This document shows, piece by piece, positions 1 through 9,529 of a stretch of 64,000 nt of DNA. Both the position numbers and the translations under genes were made by a program. This DNA is from Malus domestica. Lineage: Eukaryota > Streptophyta > Magnoliopsida > Rosales > Rosaceae. The stretch is taken from positions 4,390,501 through 4,454,500 of the forward strand of contig NC_091664.1 of NCBI RefSeq assembly GCF_042453785.1. The letters are read 5' to 3'. The notes under the pieces are model-generated. The model did no database searches, was not told where the DNA came from, and saw only the letters and a list, made by a program, of their open reading frames with translations. Numbering within the stretch: position 1 is the stretch's first letter; every line of letters begins with the position of its first letter.

Positions 1-2220
1 ATGTAATACATCTTCACTGCCGTAATTACTCATCTGTATTATTTGTCGAATGTGGATTAATGTGTGATGAATTTTCTTAATCGTAATTGCATTATACTAA
101 TAATCCATAATGTGTCAAAATAACTCCACAATTAATAATAAAAAATTGAATTATGGATTTGTGTCCTTCCTCCCGTTCAAAGAGCTACCCTAAAAAATTG
201 AACCTACATGGATCATTTTCGCCATTGATTAATTTTGAAAGCAAACACACATGGAACTACAGGATGCAATCTGATCTTCCAGGCTTTCTTAACTTTTCCG
301 CTATGTCGAATATAGGTTTGTGCCTTTACTCTCTAAATCTGCAACAGCCAGAACTGCTTTCACATTCACACTACAGCACAATAGAAGACACTTTGACACG
401 ACAATCTGTTAAATTAGCAAATGGGGAAGTGGTGGAATAACACCGTAGTATTGTGAGCAAGTCTCGGGTATTGAGGCCGCGGGAGAGGTCCCTGTGGCTT
501 TGGAACCACCCACATAATGATAAACAAGCGTGGCTGCTGTACCTCAATCCAACATTGACCGGGACAGAAAATCTATAGCTTCTGTGCGTTAAACCAAATC
601 CCATCAGGAGTTGTTCTCATAGTCTTTGAATTATAATTGTAACTCTTTTAGTTTAATCGTTGTCCTACACGGATTCATCAAACCAAAAGCACATATGGAT
701 TGGAGACATGGGGAGACAGTATGGTATCTGCTTACTCGTTGTTAAAAGACTGACCAAGACTGTTATAAGAGTCCAGATTTTCACTTTGTGGTTCATTCAA
801 CTACGCAATGAGAAACGTTCTACAATCGAACTAACAAAGAGATGCATGCAGTGAGAAATCATCTTCGTTGAATTCTGAATCAACTCCCTCGTGTCCATCA
901 AACTCAGCAAGGCCCATGAACATCTCAATTGGAACTTCTTTTGATGCAATATCTACTTCTATGCATTCATTAACCACACCAACTGGTTCACTGACATGAA
1001 CTTTCCATTTTTGGGTTCTACAGCATAATATTTGGTATCTAAAGGTACAATTTTCTCACAACCTTTGGTTGCCCTGCTCAACCTTGAAGGCAAAGTATTA
1101 GTCCGCCAGACACCCTTGTATTTTTGCTTCAATTTCATAATCTTCGATGCTGCTGACCCTGAAGACTAGTCTTACCCCCTGCCCTTCTTCGACATCCATG
1201 TTCCTATCATGGTGTTTTGACGGAATTGAATCTGGTGGAGTTCCAGAAGCTGTTATACCTATGCCCTTCCGAGGTGATATGGAAAAGTAATTCCAGGTCT
1301 CTTCTGAATTCCAATCAGTTTTCTGCTCAAATGGCCAGAAAAGCGGTTCATCAGTAGTGGTTAGATCTTCCAAAACTTCAGCCTCAGAAGCATGTTCTGA
1401 TGAAAAATCACACCCAGATGATATTTCAGTTTGTTCTTCACTGGGTGTAGAAACACTAGAAGTAGATGACTGAAAATCATGACTCCAACAACTACTTTTG
1501 TAAGATGGGCTGGGAAAATCAGATAGAAAACAATCCGACCTTGAATCTGTACCTGGTGTCAGTTTGTAATCATCTCCATCACGATTCAACAACGAAAAGC
1601 GGCAACCTATTCTCTCAAAATCTAGAGGAGCTGAAGAGAAACCACAACTTGGGGATCCTTCAGAGGAATTTCCACAAGAAGACTCAGAACCCTCAGAAGA
1701 GCATACAAAATATCTCTTGCATTCTCATCCTCCGAACATTTGTGTAAATTCTTATTTACATAGATCAACATCTTCTTCTGTAGATTCGAAAATAGCAGCC
1801 GCAGCCTTCTTGTTGTTATCGCATAAAGAACCTGTTTTCGTCACACATAATCTCACGTGTTTGTTTTGAGCACTAATTGATCTTGGTCTGAAACACTCAC
1901 CTCATCTACGGTCAATGCTACACTTGTTCATTGGTGACAAAGAACAAACCCTCTTCATAAAATCACAGCAGCAGTCTGTTCCATTGAATTTCATTTGATG
2001 GAAGTCTTGATAACGATCACTGTCACATTAAGATAACACAAAAGACGAGCAAACCCAGAAGAGCAGCCAGCAAAGGCGGCAGGTACAACAAGTCAACGCG
2101 ATGTCGATGAAGGAACAAAATACAAGAAGTCCCTTTGCATTCAACTTTGGGGGGAATGAAATGTAAGTTAACTCAACCAAAAGGCAGCTCTTAAGCAAAA
2201 CACTCACACTCATTGAGACC
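1..2220. repeat. Unit A/C identical segmental repeat, copy 1
   Basis: This segment is collinear with 56627-58846 at a constant offset of 56626, with no indel seen. Every reading frame I compared gives the same protein and spot-checked nucleotide blocks match. In unit C the segment begins 91 bases after the RLK stop codon, so it is the 3' flank of an RLK gene plus the orphan gene downstream. The matching part of unit B (22250-22517 and 23186-23410) is recognisable but diverged. Identity stops where unit C carries a LINE tail. Confidence 0.9.
831..1724 (-). CDS. Orphan plant gene, two 3' coding exons (unit A copy)
   Basis: I do not recognise this protein. The last exon spans 831-1017 and ends in TAG at 831-833. 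The preceding exon spans 1114 to about 1716. The intron is supported by a GT donor at 1113-1112 and a TAG acceptor at 1020-1018, and splicing keeps the frame (...EAKIQG|TQKWKVHV...). The upstream exon stays open to a stop at 1725-1727, and its 5' border is probably an acceptor near 1716, so 5' exons are missing from this model. The product is Ser/Glu rich, with an aromatic patch (LFWPFEQKTDW) and an acidic C-terminus (EFNEDDFSLHASLC). The same two exons occur at 57457-58350 but I could not find them in unit B. No targeting signal is visible in this part. It could be a functional gene 3' end or a duplicated fragment. Confidence 0.55.
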
Positions 2221-2355
2221 AGTATGCTAAATAAGTCCCGGGCAAAAGTTGATCAAATTTTCAAGTTAACTAATAGAAATCGAAATCCAACTAATGGGGG
2301 AGGGAGGTTCGAACTTAGGGTCTCCTCCAACACTGGGAGGAGCAGTATCATTAGA
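2195..2355 (-). repeat. Possible tRNA-derived SINE-like repeat, copy 1
   Basis: Read on the minus strand, this stretch has a B-box-like GTTCGAAC about 35 bases after an A-box-like AGTCTAATGATAC, as in a Pol III SINE head. A diverged copy lies at 12760-12925. The shared block is longer than the putative SINE, because 1998-2190 matches 12365-12760 in pieces. The copies may therefore have spread by segmental duplication rather than retroposition. Confidence 0.35.
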
Positions 2356-2359
2356 CTAA

Positions 2360-2797
2360 TTGTTTTAATTAGTTGAAATGTTAGTTGAAATTCGGAAATG
2401 TTTTAATTATATTTAGGTTGATTTTATCACAGATTTGTACTCTTAATTATGTTTTCAGTATCTGATTTAATCCTTTTTTTCTTATTTTTTATCCTTATTT
2501 CTCTTTCTTTTGCTTGGTGTCCATGCAAATTGTTTTTGTGTTTTTATATTTTATGTTTTTAGATGTTCTTTTGACAATCGTGTCATGATTCATTTGCATT
2601 TATGTTGTGCGTTTACTAAAATATATTGGATATATTATTTCTGCTACAATCGAATTGACTGTTTTATCTGCAAACCATAGGAAACTGTCCAAAAAAACAC
2701 ATCTGAAGGAGTGCTCGATTGACTTTTTCGTTCATGTTGAGGTAAAACAATAAAATAATTTTCTGATATAAAAAAATACACCTGGAGGAGTGCTAGA
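2360..2797. other. AT-rich spacer without recognisable gene
   Basis: The stretch is low-complexity AT-rich DNA with T-runs and no convincing reading frame. A short near-repeat (ctgaaggagtgctcgattga and ctggaggagtgctagattga) occurs at about 2702 and 2782. It has no counterpart in unit B, so it is either an insertion in A or a loss in B. Confidence 0.4.
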
Positions 2798-2799
2798 TT

Positions 2800-3045
2800 G
2801 ACTTTTTTTGTTCATCTGTTGTTCTTAGCACTGTCTCGATCTCATCTGCAACAGAGGCCGCAGCAGCAGCAGCAGGATCAGGCAGGAGATCAAACTCTCC
2901 AATCAAGGCCTCCAAATCAAATCTCAAAGATCATCATCATCGTTTCTCTCACTGCCTCTCTATCTGACCCTGCAGTGCAGCAGGGCAGACGCCTAACAAA
3001 CTGCAAAACCACAATCAACACTTTGAAGAACTCTTCAAAATGAGG
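2800..3045 (-). pseudogene. Acidic-protein gene fragment (unit A, distal copy)
   Basis: On the minus strand one frame reads ALIGEFDLLPDPAAAAAA, then VADEIET and RTTDE. This matches the middle of the acidic protein at 28846-29497 (LIDEFELLPDSAVAASAADE). Only this central block survives: both the basic N-terminus and the acidic tail are missing. A sister fragment is at 23600-24025. The other frames here are shadows rich in Gln from a GCA/GCT repeat. It is a decayed paralogue. Confidence 0.6.
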
Positions 3046-4702
3046 TAATTTTAATACCCTCCCCCACTTCATACTGAAAACCGCATACATATACAACATG
3101 AAACAACAAATATGCCACAATTTGAAGCATGAAAATGCAAGCATACCTTGCCTGCAGATAATATACTATCGAAGGGCGGAACAGAACAAGGTAGGTGCAT
3201 TGGCCCTCCTTGCAATATATACGTCTTGACTGTACATAAATTTGAAGGTCAATAATGTCGAATAAGAAACTAAAATCACAACCTATGAGTGCGATGTTCA
3301 CCATCATGGTGTACTCTCTTAATACCTGACGTGGAAAACAGGAAATTGATGACCCCTTGCAAATTTTGAATATTTAGATAATTTATATTACTTATTTATC
3401 TTTGTGTGTCTCTATGCATGCCAAACGATAACAAACATAAAAATAATAGCAGACACTTCAGAAATGCAGTTGAAGGCATTTCTTTCAAATGATCAAAATG
3501 ACAGTCAAATATGGGCTGTGAGGATTGTCATGCTCTCACAAATGCGACATACATAATATCAGAAACATGGACAGCTACTGAAACTGAAAACCTAAGAGAC
3601 AGTAGCTTCAAAAACTAGTCCTACATGATGAAGAAATCTACACCAAAAGAACTGCAAGTACACAGGAAACAGCATGTGAGCTCCGCATCCTACCTCGTAC
3701 TTAAAGAGATGCAATTTGTAAAGAAAGAATAAAGTGCTTCAATTTTTTAGAATCACGACCATCCTGTTGAGCAGAGAAATTAAAGAACTCATAGGGAATC
3801 GACGTGAAAACAAAGTGCCGGTTGTCGACTACCTGACGCCCTCCCCCTCCTCCTTTATCCGGGCTTGGGACCGGCAACGTAAGATAAACTTACACAGGCG
3901 GAGTTAGAAAATCAAAGAACAGTAAAAAGAAAATCAGTTATGGACAAGATGTCAAGACCAATAGAACTGTAAAAGCAAAACAGTCCAAAAACACAACTGA
4001 GGACAACAGCGAGAAACTTGCATTGCTGGTCCAAAACAGAAAGTAACACATCTAATATAGACTAAGGTATGAATACTAAAAATTAAAGAGAGAAAACTTA
4101 CATTCCACAAAAAATCCATAAAAACAGTGGCAAGAAACATGATAATTGTCCTTATCGTCAACAAAACTATCAACACGTTCACAAACTGACACAGAACAGT
4201 TAACACACCATGTTACCATCAAAATTCAAGCACAATACACAGAACATGCACACGCTCACAAGCCACATATGCAGAGGGAGTAATTCAAAGGAAAAGAAAA
4301 CATTAATTTGGTTTTCAAATTTAGTATAGTAATTAAAATCATCAACCTTGAAACCTTCTTTCAATAAAAATAAAAAGTAAGAAACTTGGGTGGAAAAGGA
4401 ATGTATTATAAAGCATTCAGTGCATTAAAATTGGAAACGAACCTAGAAGCTCATACATAGACATGACTGGGGGAAACGCAGTAGAGACCTGAGGTGCGGC
4501 AAAATGAAAGGCAGGCAATGGATCAGTACGGCAGAGAAGAAGGCCCAGGTAAACACCTATACCAAATTTCTTAATTAACTAATGAACCAAAAGAAATCAA
4601 AGCATATATACTAAGAACGGAAATAAAATATATCCTGATCATAACTGTGCTTCTATATGCACGCCATGGAAATTAGACAGCTGCTGTCACCTCTACGTCC
4701 CT
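3046..4702. other. Intergenic region downstream of the unit A NAC gene
   Basis: The region aligns with 24030-25804 of unit B in the same order, with small indels. One indel is a unit B block around 24193-24350 that re-duplicates about 100 bases containing a cttgcaatatatac motif. A pyrimidine-rich stretch at 3832-3880 (CCCTCCCCCTCCTCC) is shared by both copies. Short hydrophobic minus-strand frames at 3952-4206 and 25040-25490 have no start or splice structure I can defend, so I call no gene. Confidence 0.5.
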
Positions 4703-5836
4703 CTATTGATCATTCACAGAATCGCTCATCCACAAACAGTCTGTCCAGTAATTAAACCCGTCTAACGGTTGGCTGAATTCATCAATTTGAGGCCACTCCT
4801 GGGGCAATTTACCTTCAAGCGTTGTCAACCATTCTTTAATGTCTCCACGCACTGCTTCACCATCTAAAGGATATTCCTCGCCGCCCAAGAATACCGGAGA
4901 AGAAGGAACATCACTCATCAGTGGCACATATTCATGATCTGAAATATGAGTGGGAATGGGCATCAGATTTCCGTTAATGTAGCTTATGCACCCCAGGTCG
5001 TGATTGCTAGTGTCGCCGTCCAAGCATATGGGATAAGAAGGAACATCACTAATCAATATCACACTATCCTGATCAGAGAAATCAGTCGGCTTCGCATTGC
5101 CGTTAATGTTGGTTATGCACTCCTGATCCTGATACCTAGTGTCAGTAATCATATTGCTTTCAGTTCCAACAAAAGGCACAACAGCAGGGGTATTGGTGAT
5201 TACATTCACATTAGAATGTTTTTGTGAACCCGGTTCTTTTCTTGCTCTCTTTCTCTTAATCAGCGGCTTCTCATTCGATACTTCTTTTCTTGCCCTCTTA
5301 ATCGGTGGCTTCTCATTGAAGTCATGAGTTGGACTTGAGGAATTCATCTTGTTTCCGCATCTAGACCTCGGATTCCTTTTAAGTCGGGAAAGAACGACCT
5401 TTGGGCCAGCAACTACATTAGGAAGAAGACTGTACTCTTCTAACAGCCAGCAGCCATTGTTGTTAGAACCCTTGTTGTTATACCTGAAATGCCCTTTATC
5501 CGCGATTGGAATTCCGTCCAAACCTAAAACTTTGTCGGAGGATGTTTCGCTCCAAGTGCCTCCGGCTTCGATCTGGCGTTTGCTGCGGCTGTCGCTGTCA
5601 CTTCTAGAACGCAGCTCATAGAAGAAGAACAAGTCCTGATCGAGTAGGGAATTTCCACCGAATTGCTCCCAAACCACCCAGGGTGGTGTTTGTCCAAAGA
5701 GATTGAACTCGTGAACAAACGGGTTGCCTAAGGGCTTTCCGGAGAGGGCTCTATCGCGAAGATAGGAACTGACCAATTCTTGATCAGTAGGATGAAACCG
5801 AAAACCCAATGGCATACCGTAATAACCCACCTCCAT
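4703..5836 (-). CDS. NAC-domain transcription factor (unit A copy, open)
   Basis: This is a predicted nuclear NAC-family transcription factor of 377 aa. The ATG at 5836-5834 was chosen because it directly precedes the NAC A subdomain (GFRFHPTDQELV, residues 9-20); an in-frame extension upstream adds only non-conserved residues. Later NAC-like blocks are GTWSETSSDKVLGLDG (in place of the usual WKATG-type block), GHFRYNNKG and CWLLEEYSLLP, then VVLSRLKRNP, so the domain is complete but divergent. Basic NLS-like clusters (KRARKE, KRKRARKE) follow. The C-terminus is acidic and aromatic, ending NYWTDCLWMSDSVNDQ, as in activation regions. The coding part is one open frame. The 5' leader on this strand is CT-rich. 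A nearly identical paralogue at 25805-26939 is frameshifted. DNA targets are unknown. Confidence 0.8.
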   Translation of the reverse strand: MEVGYYGMPLGFRFHPTDQELVSSYLRDRALSGKPLGNPFVHEFNLFGQTPPWVVWEQFGGNSLLDQDLFFFYELRSRSDSDSRSKRQIEAGGTWSETSSDKVLGLDGIPIADKGHFRYNNKGSNNNGCWLLEEYSLLPNVVAGPKVVLSRLKRNPRSRCGNKMNSSSPTHDFNEKPPIKRARKEVSNEKPLIKRKRARKEPGSQKHSNVNVITNTPAVVPFVGTESNMITDTRYQDQECITNINGNAKPTDFSDQDSVILISDVPSYPICLDGDTSNHDLGCISYINGNLMPIPTHISDHEYVPLMSDVPSSPVFLGGEEYPLDGEAVRGDIKEWLTTLEGKLPQEWPQIDEFSQPLDGFNYWTDCLWMSDSVNDQ

Positions 5837-6144
5837 TGTTAAACGCGATTTCAATTCAATGCAATTCAACACGAAACAAATGCAGCAGCAAAAACCCTAA
5901 ATTTTTCTTGGGCACAAAATAAAGAAGAGAAAATAAGCGAGAAATTAAAAGAGAAGAAAAAGGGAAACCTGGAAGCCGATTTCGCTCGCCCGCCGAGGAG
6001 AGCAGCTCGTCGATGTCTCCTGAATCGTCGTCTTCGTCCCCAAACAAGAGCAACTGAAGAGGAATCGATTTCGAGTATTCTGTAATTCAATTCAACCGGA
6101 GACTGTTGGAGCACTGAATTCCAATTCTGGTTCAAATTCGAACG

Positions 6145-6205
6145 CGCAGAGAGAGCGAGAGAGAAAGATCTTGAGAGAGAGATCTAGTGAGAGAGAGGGA
6201 GTGGA
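6145..6205. repeat. (GA)n/(CT)n tract in the NAC 5' leader
   Basis: Repeated GAGAGA interrupted by AGATCT. On the NAC coding strand this is a CT-rich tract, the kind of pyrimidine patch common near plant transcription starts. The unit B equivalent at 27245-27325 is expanded. Confidence 0.7.
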
Positions 6206-6320
6206 TTTGAAATTTCAATGGAAGAAAATATGACCGTTCGGTTTGGGAATTGGATGTTAACGTTGCAAACTTGCAAGGCTCACCGCTTAAGCGCGCGTTT
6301 TCATCACGTGGCATTTTCAT
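6206..6320 (-). promoter_or_regulatory. Shared promoter module upstream of NAC (unit A)
   Basis: A block of about 110 bases contains GAAATTT, then AAAATATGACCGTT, a GGGAATTGGA stretch, CACCGCTTAAGCGCG and CATCACGTGGCA. The same ordered motifs occur upstream of the acidic-protein genes and in unit B (four copies in total). On the gene strand, CCGAACGGTCA at 6241-6231 matches 10 of 11 positions of the mitosis-specific activator (MSA) consensus YCYAACGGYYA. A perfect G-box CACGTG lies at 6305-6310. That the module is functional is inference from its conservation between otherwise unlike genes. Confidence 0.5.
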
Positions 6321-6435
6321 ATCTACAAAACCCTAAAATAACGCAGGAAAAAAAAAATCGATTGGGCTGGGTTCCCTATTTTACTTCTTGGCCCATTTTT
6401 TATCCTGCCGCGTCCAGTTCTTTTGCTTATCGTAT

Positions 6436-6640
6436 GAGGATCCTCTTCGGATCCTCTTTGTGAGGATGTTGGGGATCTTCAAATCATTTTCGTTTATCGT
6501 ACATCATGCGATCAATTTTTGTCAGATATTATTCATATTAAATTTTAAATAAAAGTATTTAAAATAATTTATAGCCGTATGATATATGATGAACGGACAC
6601 GATTTGTGGATTCCCAGAATCCACACTCTTGGTTATTAGG
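6436..6640. mobile_element. MITE-like insertion (unit A position)
   Basis: It starts with an inverted pair GAGGATCC-tcttc-GGATCCTC. It contains a body with TTTATCGTACATCATG that is shared with the insertion at 27451-27710 in unit B. Unit A lacks the insert at the unit B position and vice versa, so the two arose separately. I could not fix exact ends or a TSD. Confidence 0.4.
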
Positions 6641-6846
6641 CATTTTATTGTCAATTTTTTTAGATCATATATTAGATTAATGAACCCAAATATTTAAGGG
6701 TGAATGTTGGATTGCAAGTTTTGATTTCGACACGAAAAAGATTTATATCTTATTTTTATTCACATAGCATTTCATGATTGACACGAGAAGTCATAGTCAC
6801 AGTATACTAATGTCATAGAAATTGCTCAACTTGGATATGTTTTACA

Positions 6847-6941
6847 ATAGGAAATCGTGACTATGACTTGGACATGGGAAATCATAGGAAATCACGATTT
6901 TTTTAATTTCCTATGTCCAAGCCACAGTCACGATTTCCTAT
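6847..6941. repeat. Imperfect inverted repeat (hairpin), unit A
   Basis: Two 36-base arms, 6847-6882 and 6906-6941, are inverted repeats with four mismatches, separated by 23 bases. The arm begins ATAGGAAATCGTGACT. Direct repeats of AAGTCATAGTCAC flank the structure. The equivalent hairpin in unit B is at 28016-28110. Confidence 0.7.
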
Positions 6942-7384
6942 GATTAACATGATAAGTCATAGTCACGATGTTCACATAGATGTTCACATAGCGTTCATAT
7001 TCATTTTTTATAGGGGTAACAAGATTTTCTCCCAACTCTAATACACCTTTATGTTCTTCCTGTCCAAAACTATGTTGGAGAAGATTTCATAAGAAACACG
7101 TCTGGAATCAGTCATTAGCAGATTGATTATTCATGAAACGAAACAGAGGTCGAAACAAATAGTGATAAACTGAGTACTACTGTTCACGACACGACAACGT
7201 CTTAAAATTGAAACGAAAACTCAGAGTGTGCTGAAAGAAATGACGAAAACAAAAGTAAGTGCAATCAGAACTATTGGGAACTTCATGTACATTCATATGT
7301 ATATTGTCTACAGATTTCCTCAAGATTGACAACAATACAGAGTAAGACCACCAACTAGACGAAATAACAGACTGAAAACTATTC

Positions 7385-7504
7385 TATCCACGACAACAAC
7401 AACAACAAAGCCTTTTCCCACTAAGTGGGGTCGGCTATATGAATCCTAGAACGTCATTGCGCTTGTTCGCTTGTTTCTATGTCACATCTTCCGTGTAAAT
7501 AAAA
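7385..7504 (-). mobile_element. Short RTE-type LINE 3' end (unit A)
   Basis: A (CAA)n tract is followed by CACTAAGTGGGGTCGGCTAT and about 80 more bases matching the start of the LINE fragment at 58847-59470. A 13-base duplication (AGACTGAAAACTA) at 7369-7381 and 7505-7517 looks like its target-site duplication. The same truncated copy sits at 28548-28645, so it predates the A/B duplication. Confidence 0.65.
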
Positions 7505-7639
7505 AGACTGAAAACTAATAAACTAACTATGATTAAACCAGAAGTCGGAAAGAAAAAGCTGAAAGGTAACCGTGCTCATCTGAATTCTTGAACCCTACTA
7601 CTAGTATAAAAACAAGAGCTGACGCTACTTGATTCACGC

Positions 7640-8308
7640 AAGGCGTGTATACTCCGTGTAAAGTCCTCTTCCTCCTGCTCCGCTTCTAGATGATGATGAT
7701 ACTGAGCAAGCAAATCAAGAGAACATGGAGAACCGAGGCCCGTGGCCTTCCAATGTTTCCAACCACAACTGGAAAAATAATGATTTGAAAGGGAAGGAAC
7801 GGGATGATGGTGATGAGCAGAGTAATGTGATCAGGTTCAGTAGCTTGATGTATATGATCTTGATTTGTGTCTTCATCATCCTCTCATCCAATATGATTAA
7901 AGAATTCAGCGATCAAGTCCTCCTCATCATCCAACTCTCTTTCATCCGTGGTTCTTGGCCCCTCCTCAATCTCGTGATGATGATGACGGAGATGAGTAGT
8001 TAGCTGAGGTACAACAGCAGCCTCGTCTGCAGCAGAGGCCGCAACAGCAGAATCAGGCAAAAGCTCAAACTCGTCAATTAAGGATCCTAACAGATCATCA
8101 TCCCAGCAATCATATGCTTCGGTGGTGCTGCTTGAGGACCCCTAATCGAGTCCTCCATTGCCAAAAGACCATTATCCGAATCATGAATCCTCTGCCTCTT
8201 GACCGTATCACCCAAAACTGTAACGGCATCATCAGAATCGGAATAGGAATCAGGGAAACACGGACGCTTGAGAGAAGAGACAGTGGGCCTCAAATCTTGA
8301 CCCCCCAT
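7640..8308 (-). pseudogene. Acidic-protein gene, unit A, 28-bp deletion
   Basis: This is the counterpart of 28846-29497. The start is intact: the ATG at 8308-8306 opens MGGQDLRPTVSSLKRP, and the frame runs through the DSDDAV and VKRQR region to MEDSIR. There, relative to unit B, 28 bases are missing at about 8140-8144, between two CCCT repeats. The deletion shifts the frame and destroys the acidic second half, whose codons remain as unread sequence down to about 7640. The family is unrecognised: a basic N-terminal patch next to Asp/Ser runs, then an Ala/Asp-rich acidic region. Loss looks like a microhomology deletion. Confidence 0.6.
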
Positions 8309-8654
8309 CTCCAATTTCTTCACGAAACACAACACAAACAGAAGAAAGCAGGGGGCTTTCTGCTAAAACCAAAACCCTAAGTGGGTAATGTGGAAGAAGA
8401 AAAAGCAACACTTTCCAAACACAAGGGCTAATAACAAAGATCAGCTCAGAGTGCGACTGAATTGATTATACGGGATTTGGGAACTAGGGTTTCTTGTTAC
8501 AGTGTTAGACAGACAGAAATTAAAGATACCGAGAAATAAAACAGAAGAAAAGGCAAGAACTGAACCTGGAACTTGGAAAAAGTTGTCGATTTTCTTCTCA
8601 AAGAAGAGGATGCATTCGTCCCCAACTTCCAATTTCAACAAACAGAGAGAGATC

Positions 8655-8800
8655 AAGCGACAGAGAGAGAGAGAGAGAGCAACAAATTTGAATTGACGCA
8701 CACCGAGAGAACGCAACAACGCAACACGACCATTTGAGCGAGAGTGAGAGAGCGCGAGCAGAGAGAGAGAGAGCGATCCAAAGATCCAGTGAGAGAGTGG
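8655..8800. repeat. (GA)n-rich leader region of the acidic-protein gene
   Basis: Several GAGAGA runs separated by short unique bases, in the 5' flank of the minus-strand acidic-protein gene. The unit B counterpart is 29805-29965. Confidence 0.65.
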
Positions 8801-8807
8801 GATGAGG

Positions 8808-8892
8808 GTTTTGAAATTTAAAGAATGGAAAATATGACCGTTTAGGAATTGGACCGCTTAAACGCGGGTTTCATCACGTGCCAATTTCTTTC
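8808..8892 (-). promoter_or_regulatory. Shared promoter module upstream of acidic-protein gene (unit A)
   Basis: The order of motifs is the same as at 6206-6320: GAAATTTAAAG, AATATGACCGTT, GGAATTGGACCGCTTAAACG, then TCATCACGTG. The G-box is at 8875-8880. The AACGG core is kept, but the MSA-like match is weaker here because the flank reads TAAACGGTCA. This version is shorter between the blocks than the NAC version. Confidence 0.45.
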
Positions 8893-9529
8893 TGCTCTTA
8901 GGCGCCTACGAGTGGGAAGCCCTCCCCAACCCAGCCCAATTGTGTACCGAATGACTAAATTACCCTCGAATTACAAATCACATGGAATCCGGAGCTCGGG
9001 GTATTTTAGTCAAACCAAAAACTCAAAAACTCCAAAGGATCGCAGAATCGTATCACCGTCTTGGTTACCGAGTTGTTTGTTTGATCCAGATGTACGTGAG
9101 AAGTGTGGCGTTTGGGAGTACGCGATGCGAGTAAGGTGTTCGATAAGATTTTGAAATCCATAGAAATTGTCGTTGAATTTGTTCATCATCAATCATTTTG
9201 AGTCATTCTGTAAAAAAATCTATTAAATATATATATAATAACAAAAATACTCTCAATTTAATAAACATTGAGCTAAAATGATTTGATAAAAATTAAGAAT
9301 ATTTTTATCATTTAACCTTATTTAATGAAAATTTTACACGAAATGACCAAAATGATTGATGATGGATAAACTCATAAACCACTTCTATAGATCTTAAATC
9401 TCAAGGTTCGAAGTGATCAGTTATGTTAATCTCAAAGACCATTTTGACTATAAAACTTTAATAGACCACAGACATCAAAATTGTCAAATTCCTCATCCGT
9501 ATTATTTCCACAATCATCTTTATTCCCAA
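8893..9529. other. Unit A distal end shared with unit B
   Basis: The stretch matches 30052-30680 with moderate divergence, including the conserved phrase ATGGATAAACTCATA / ATGGATAAAGTCATA. No gene was found. Homology with unit B ends at the LTR insertion at 9530. Confidence 0.6.

Noticed and set aside
5856..6135. Arg-rich minus-strand frames upstream of the NAC start
   Set aside because: They overlap the CT-rich 5' leader, overlap each other in different frames, and are changed by substitutions and an indel in unit B.
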